Source of the DNA: Podaxis mareebaensis
Taxonomy: Eukaryota > Basidiomycota > Agaricomycetes > Agaricales > Agaricaceae
Direction of reading: 5' to 3'
NCBI GenBank assembly: GCA_018524725.1
Contig: JAEUWP010000397.1
Span: 1 to 64,000 of the forward strand
Length of the DNA stretch: 64,000 nucleotides
The notes under the pieces: model-generated
The model's database searches: none
What the model saw: the letters and a program-made list of their open reading frames with translations, nothing else
Told to the model about the DNA's origin: nothing
In this document: piece by piece, positions 58,818-64,000 of the stretch
Layout of the letters: every line of letters starts with the position of its first letter
How positions within the stretch are numbered: position 1 is the stretch's first letter
Position numbers and translations under genes: made by a program

Positions 58818-60339
58818 TAGAGCATGTGTAGTACCCATAGCCACCTATAGGTTCTGCCTCTAGTACTTTCCAGGAGCATGTAACAAGGTGCTCCTCAAAT
58901 CCCTCTTCAGAATGCAGCATAAAGTGGCACTCTGGATCATTGGCACATTCAGAACATCTCCAACTGGGGGGAGTGAGGCTCTAGCAGGCCTTATCCCCTT
59001 CTATTTACATCTCAAGAAGCTTGCTGAGAGGGCTTGCTTCAGACTTCATACCCTGTCCCCAAACCATGCCCTCAGGGCAATTTTGGGGAGTGACTACTCT
59101 ATGGGAGTGCTACCACACCCCAGATCTATTGCCCTCATGACGTGTAGGCAGCATGAGAAGGCAGGTGGTCCTCTTATCTCCTCTGACAACAAGTTGGATG
59201 ATGCCATTTGTCTGGCACTGGCATGGGCCATAGGCCTGGAAGGGGTCAACACAATTTTGGTATGGACAGACTCACTGGCTTCTGCCAAGAGATCTGTTGA
59301 CCCATCTCCCACATCAGGGCAATCACATGCCCTTGCTGTGATCTGTCTCCTTACACCATGGCTATTCCAACTGGGGAGAAAGCTTCAATTCTAGGAGGTC
59401 CCTTCTGGGGACCCCTGGGAAATTCATGGGGCAGCTCATGAGCATGCCTCCACCCTCCCACCTGTGGCCATTGGGACACAGGTCATTCAATCTCTCAATC
59501 AGCATCTGAAGAATGTTGTGAACTCATGCCTCAATGCTTGGAAGGCTGTCTTCCAGGAGCTGAGATACAAGGGTCACCAGTTCCTCAAGGTTCTGGACCC
59601 AGGCTCTAAATAGCCACTACAGCCCAGGTACCACTCTGGTGGCACCTGGTTCTCACTTCTCAAGGGTGCCCCCCCTCCATGATGGCACACTTTGCAAGGT
59701 GTGTTCTAGGACATACCCCCATCAGGTCATACAGGATCTGGTTTTTCCCACAGGAGGAATTCTCCTGTCTATGCAGCTTGGCCATGGTCAAGATATATGA
59801 CCACATCTTGCAGCACTGCAAATGCTTCAAGGAACACATCAGGGGCCCTATCTATTTAGGGGACTTGATCAAATTCCTGAAAACAAACACCTCAGTGTTT
59901 GCTTTCAGGGCTGATCCCTTGGGTATTAGATAACAGCTAAACCCAGTCCAGTTATGGACCCTGGGCCTAGCCTTTGAGTCCTTTATGGCGAATTAACACC
60001 TATCTGACTGCTTCTATTGGTGTCTGCTGGCTCTATGCTAGTAGCAGTTAACTAGGAATTGACCCATTGTTCTGGTTGTGGGTCTCCTCAGGGATTGGCT
60101 TCTGGGGGCCTTTGGAGGTGGACAGGGGGACCAGACTGGGGAGTAGCTTGTCTGGCAGCACTTTTGCACTACCCTCATCCTGTACTTGGTAGCCTTCAGG
60201 AGGTGAGCACATGTCAGCCCACAGGGAGCTTATCCCTTGCATCATCTTACATAGAGTAGATACTGTGATGTATTCTGCAACCAGACTGTGTTTGAGCACT
60301 GGTATATAAATTGTTGAACAAAAAAAAAAAAAAAAAAAA
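58818..60339 (+). mobile_element. plus-oriented LINE copy, internally deleted, with complete 3' UTR and poly(A)
   Basis: It begins inside the RT thumb (VALWIIGTFRTSPTGGSEAL; HALRAILGSDYS), then SSDNKLDDAICLALAWAIGL, which skips the first half of RNase H, then TILVWTDSLASAKRS, WLFQLGRKLQF, VLDPGSK, a C-terminal Cys region (FSCLCSLAMVKIYDHILQHC) and a 3' UTR ending TATAAATTGTTGAAC and A20 at 60320-60339. The 3' UTR is the mirror of 43081-43500. Confidence 0.8.
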
Positions 60340-60895
60340 GAGGACCCAACTCCTAGTTGTCTTGAGGGACTCAGCAATTGCTTCTGCATCCTCCTCAACA
60401 CCTGACATGGTGTTTAACAGCTCTAAGGGGATGGCAGCCAGGACTTCACCCACATCCATTTGTGAGGATGGATCAGGGGTGGAGGATGCCTAGTGAGAGT
60501 TGCCAGGGATAGACTGAGACCAGGCAGCTCTTGGGGTTGCCTTGGCAGAGAGTTGGCAGTCCTGGGTGGGAGTCAGTAATGCATAGCACTCCCTTGCAGC
60601 AGTGCTTGGTGATGGGGGGGTGAAGGGGTCTACATCCCAGTTGATAGTAGAGGAGGTGGGGCTCTTGGTGGCAGCAGAGGCATCTGCTGAGGCAAAGCAG
60701 TGGCTTTGAGGGGGACCCCCCAAGCACAATCTGCCTCAACCTCTCGAGGATTTGGAAGAGTGCAACATTTAGTCAATGATTACCATGCCTGATATAAGAT
60801 CAGGCAACCTAGAGGACTTGGGTGTTGAAGACGATGATGAGCAGTGATATTTCCCAAATAGGAAGGTAATAGTAATAAGTCAAGAAGCGATGTGA
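60340..60895 (-). pseudogene. minus-oriented LINE 5' end (leader and ORF1 start)
   Basis: The minus strand has TMSGVEEDAEAIAESLKTTR and matches LINE A 47224-47780, including the leader region near 60770-60895 (CCATGCCTGATATAAGATCAGGCAACCTAGAGG region). The plus-oriented LINE poly(A) abuts it at 60340, so that copy landed in or next to this ORF1. Confidence 0.75.
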
Positions 60896-61497
60896 CATCC
60901 CCACTCCCAAGGAGCAAGAAGAGATGAAGTCTATTCCTTACCTTCCTGCTGTTGGCTCCCTGCAGTATCTAGCCACTATGACATGTCCCGACATTGCTTA
61001 TGCTGTCTCCTACCTTGGGAGATTCAATCACAACCCATCTCCAAGGCACTGGGCAGCTGTGAAGCATTTACTTCACTATCTGAGGGGAACCATGGGCTAT
61101 AAGCTGGTGTACAAGGGAAATGATGATGCAGAGCTCTTCCAGACATTTTCTAATGCTTCCCATGGCTCCTGCAAGGCCACAGGACATGCTACAGGTGGAT
61201 ATGTGACTCTAGTGAGTGGTGGAGCTGTAGGATGGTCCTCTAAGTGTCAGCCTTTTGTCACTCTCTCTAGCACTGAAGCTAAGTATGTAGCTGCTATTGA
61301 AGGAGGCAAGGAGATCATGTAGATGAGGAACATTCTGACAGAGTTTGGCTACTCCCCTTCCCTTGCATCCACTCTCTTCATTGATAACAAGTCAGGGATC
61401 AATGTAGCCAAGAATCCTGAGCATCATGGACACATGAAGCACCTGGATTTGAAGTTCTACTGGCTCTGAGATGCAGTAGCTGATGGAGTGATCAGTC
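60896..61497 (+). pseudogene. Ty1/Copia RNase H fragment
   Basis: The plus strand encodes KEQEEMKSIPYLPAVGSLQY, LATMTCPDIAYAVSYLGRFN, HWAAVKHLLHYLRGTMGYKL, TLSSTEAKYVAAIEGGKEIM and then, after a TAG, TLFIDNKSGINVAKNPEHHG. This is the end of a Copia polyprotein: RT tail and RNase H with its VTLSSTEAKYVA motif. Three in-frame stops. No Copia LTR is attached; it is wedged between two LINE pieces. Confidence 0.88.
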
Positions 61498-64000
61498 CTG
61501 TGTCACATGGTCTCACCTGAAGGACATTGTTGTGAATGAGCAAAGTCACGATGTGTTCCTCACCTTGGCCAATGCCTGCCTCTCAGTAGGCCACTGGCCA
61601 AGGCACTTCAAAGAGTCAGTCTCGGTGATTATCCCCAAACCAGGAAAGCCTTCATACTCCACACCCAAGTCATTCAGGCCCATAGTGCTTCTGAACACCT
61701 TTGAGAAGATGCTATCTAAGTGCCTCCAGTTCGACTCCATCAAATATGGAGTATTTCATCTGAATCAGCTTGGTGGGATCAGACAGAGATCTACTGAAGA
61801 TGCTGGTTTATTCCTAACCCATGTCATCCAAAGTGGCTGGGCTAAGGGTTTCAAGACAAGCATTGTCACATTTGACATCACCCAGTTCTTTCCGTCTTTG
61901 AACCATGACATGTTCATGGCTATATTGGACAAGCAGGGATTCCCTCCTAATGTGGGGCAATTCTTTGCTTCTTACTTAGTTGGGCAAGCTACCTCCTATC
62001 TATGGAGGCAGTTCTCCTCGGACCCTATGGATGCAGACATAGGAGTGGGGCAAGGCTTGGCCTTATCACCTGTCCTCTCTGCATTGTACCTAGCCCCCCT
62101 AATGAAGCTTTTTGATAGGGAGGCAGCATCTCTCAAAGTCACCCTTCTCTCCTATATAGATGATGGCACACTCATAGCCTAGGCAAAGGCCTGGGAAGAC
62201 AACCTGTGGGCACTTCAAAGTGCATATGTGATCATATTTAGACTATTTGTCACTTTCGCTCTGATGTTGGAACACTCCAAATCAGAGCTGTACCACTTCT
62301 CCTGGAAATCCAGAGATGATAACCTGCTGATAGATCTGGGATTTGCCCCATTCACCAGTGACACTCCTCTCAGGCCCAAGCCATATTGGCGGTACCTGGG
62401 ATTCTACTTTGATTGAAGGCTCTCCTTCAAAGAGCATGTCAGGTACTATTCCACCAAGTCCCTATTGACAGTTAAGGTGATGGGGATGTTAGGTAATTCC
62501 TCATGTGGACTGACATCAGATCAGAAGCACACACTCTATAAAGCATGTATGGTGCCCATAGCCACCTATGGGTTTCGCCTTTGGTATTTTCCAGGAGCAT
62601 GGAACAAGCTGCTCCTCAAATCTCTCTCCACAATGCAGCAGAAGGCTGTACTCTAGATCATCGGCACCTTTAGAATGTCCCTGACTGGAGGAAGTGAGGC
62701 TCTAGTGGGCTTCATCCCCTTCCACTTGCATTTCAAGAAGCTCACAGAAAGGGTAAGCTTCAGACTTCACACCCTCTCTCCCAATCATGCCCTTAGGGCC
62801 TTATTGGGAAGTGAATACTCTATGGAAGTGGCCCCCCACTCCAGATCTATCACCCTCATGATGCCTAGACAGCATGAGAAGGCGGGTGGTCCCCTGATCT
62901 CCTCCAGTGAGAGGCTGGATGAGATCAGTGAGCAGTTTGAGCTGGATGCTGACAAAGCACGGCCCAGATACCACCTCCTTGATTGATTCCAGGATCAGAT
63001 CGAGTTCCGAGCAGCCCCCCAGGATGAAGAAGACTGGGCTAGGTACCTACAACAGATGGAGTTTGTCTTGAGAGAGGCAGAGCACTCCCCTAATACAGCC
63101 TATTGCAGAACCGATACAAGCCAGCCCACTCATGGCTTCTACCAAGCCATCTCAGTGGCATTGGTGTACCACTGCAGAAACCTGGTCAATGTGACTAGAA
63201 GAGCAGTAGGCAATGTTACTGCACTGGATGCAGAACTCTTCACCATTCAGTTGGCACTGGCACAGGCTGTGGGCCTGGAAGGTATCAACACTATTCTAGT
63301 CTGGAGAGACTCGTTGGCTTTGGCCAGGAGGTCAGTCAATCCAGCTCCCACATCAGAGCAACCACATGCTCTCACTGTGATTCGACTCCTCATCCTGTGG
63401 TTATCCTGTTAGAAGTGGGTAATTGGATGATTTTGGGTCCAGGCCCTTCTATGATGTTATTATTCTATTTATGTATCAGATGTTCTATTGACTTCTTTGA
63501 TGTTCCATTAGCTTCCATCTACCTGGGGTTACCTGGGTCCATTTATAAATAGATACTTCATGCAGTATAAAGTCATGCACTTGACAAGTCAATTCCTTGT
63601 CAAGTTACACCTTGAATACTACAGCCTTTGCTTTTGCAATACCTGCTCTAAGCCATCCAGTGCTACTCAGGCAACATCTAATGATGTTCCCATTTATTCT
63701 AACATATCCCAACTGGGGAAGAAGCTTCAATTCTGGGAGGTCCCCTCTGGGGATCCCTGGAAAATCCATGGGGCAGCTCATGAGCATGCCTCCACCCTCC
63801 CACCTGTGGCCATAGGGACACAGGTGGTGCAATCACTTAATCAACATTTAAAAAATGTTGTGAACTCCTGCCTTGATGCCTGGAAGGCTATTTTCCAGGA
63901 GCTGAAATACCGGGGTCACCAGTTCCTTGAGGTTCTGGACCCAGGCTCTAAAGGGCCACTCCAGCCCAGGTACCACTCTGGTGACACATGGTTCTCTCTT
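61498..64000 (+). mobile_element. plus-oriented LINE with RT and RNase H, runs off the window
   Basis: It starts abruptly in RT block 1 (HVFLTLANACLSVGHWPRHF-type), with SVSVIIPKPGKPSYSTPKSF, the palm ITQFFPSLNHDMFMAILDKQ, VGQGLALSPVLSALYLAPLM and the intact catalytic box SYIDDGTLIA at about 62150-62182. The next codon is TAG. Thumb, RNase H (TAYCRTDTSQPTHGFYQAIS, TILVWRDSLALARR) and the C-terminal part follow, with four or more stops. At 63407 an LTR interrupts the RNase H C-terminal part, and coding continues at 63710 with QLGKKLQFWEVPSGDPW. Confidence 0.85.
63402..63709. mobile_element. solo LTR with 5 bp target site duplication
   Basis: A 298-base unit at 63407-63704 begins TGTTAGAAGT and ends ATTCTAACA, with perfect 8-base terminal inverted repeats TGTTAGAA/TTCTAACA. 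It is flanked by TATCC at 63402-63406 and TATCC at 63705-63709. Removing it and one TATCC restores the LINE reading frame. A TATAAA-like TTTATAAATAGA lies in the middle at about 63542-63553, as in an LTR promoter. Size and ends fit a Copia-type LTR, but no internal region is present to prove it. Confidence 0.9.

Noticed and set aside
58638..58830. Target site duplication TAGTGCATG / TAGAGCATG around the foldback unit
   Set aside because: Both flanks match ordinary LINE sequence at different consensus positions, so the resemblance is probably coincidence.
32747..64000. CRISPR array, bacterial defence island or biosynthetic gene cluster
   Set aside because: No regularly spaced repeats and no such protein families are visible; everything recognisable is retrotransposon-derived.

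Overview
The window looks like a chromosome segment of a filamentous basidiomycete (Agaricomycotina). Protein-coding genes are split by many 46-75 bp GT-AG introns, the closest recognisable families are fungal, and the DUF6533-type membrane protein present in two copies is typical of mushroom-forming fungi. Gene models below were spliced by hand; for most of them the exon lengths add up to an intact frame.

Layout. 1-3.1 kb is gene-poor and holds a decayed Tc1-type transposase tail. 3.1-15.6 kb is a compact housekeeping block: NOSIP-like RING protein (+), secreted pepsin-like protease (+), SND2/TMEM208 (-), SNAPC4-like Myb factor (+), TAF8 (-), riboflavin kinase (+), mitochondrial uS11m (-), QCR9 (+) and an RNPS1-like SR protein (+). 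Three divergent pairs there share short intergenic promoters. 15.6-17.6 kb shows nothing recognisable. 17.59-20.43 kb is the left arm of a large inverted duplication, with a DUF6533-like gene and an internal fragment of DPH1. 20.7-29.9 kb holds ADE12 (+), a small probable mitochondrial protein (+), NPC1 (-) and intact DPH1 (+). The right arm (28.83-32.75 kb) contains the 3' two thirds of the real DPH1 and the second DUF6533-like gene, so the right arm is probably the source and the left arm the derived copy.

From about 32.8 kb to the end the window changes abruptly to nested retrotransposons: chromodomain Ty3/Gypsy remnants with about 690 bp LTRs (33.8-43.1 kb), several LINEs with apurinic endonuclease, RT, RNase H and CCHC ORF1 in both orientations (43.1-64 kb), an ORF1-only LINE-like unit, a small Ty1/Copia fragment and a solo LTR with a 5 bp target duplication. 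CpG is almost absent from most of this block, and several in-frame stops are explained by C-to-T or G-to-A transitions, as expected for methylated repeats undergoing deamination or a RIP-like process. The element at 49.3-55.8 kb keeps more CpG and longer frames and looks youngest.

The housekeeping genes do not form one pathway. Recurrent themes are nuclear transcription and RNA processing (SNAPC4-like, TAF8, RNPS1, NOSIP), mitochondria (uS11m, QCR9, 22.5 kb gene), and general metabolism or translation (FMN1, ADE12, DPH1, NPC1). I found no bacterial-type defence system, CRISPR array or biosynthetic cluster. The most unusual structures are the inverted duplication and the architecture of the LINE graveyard.
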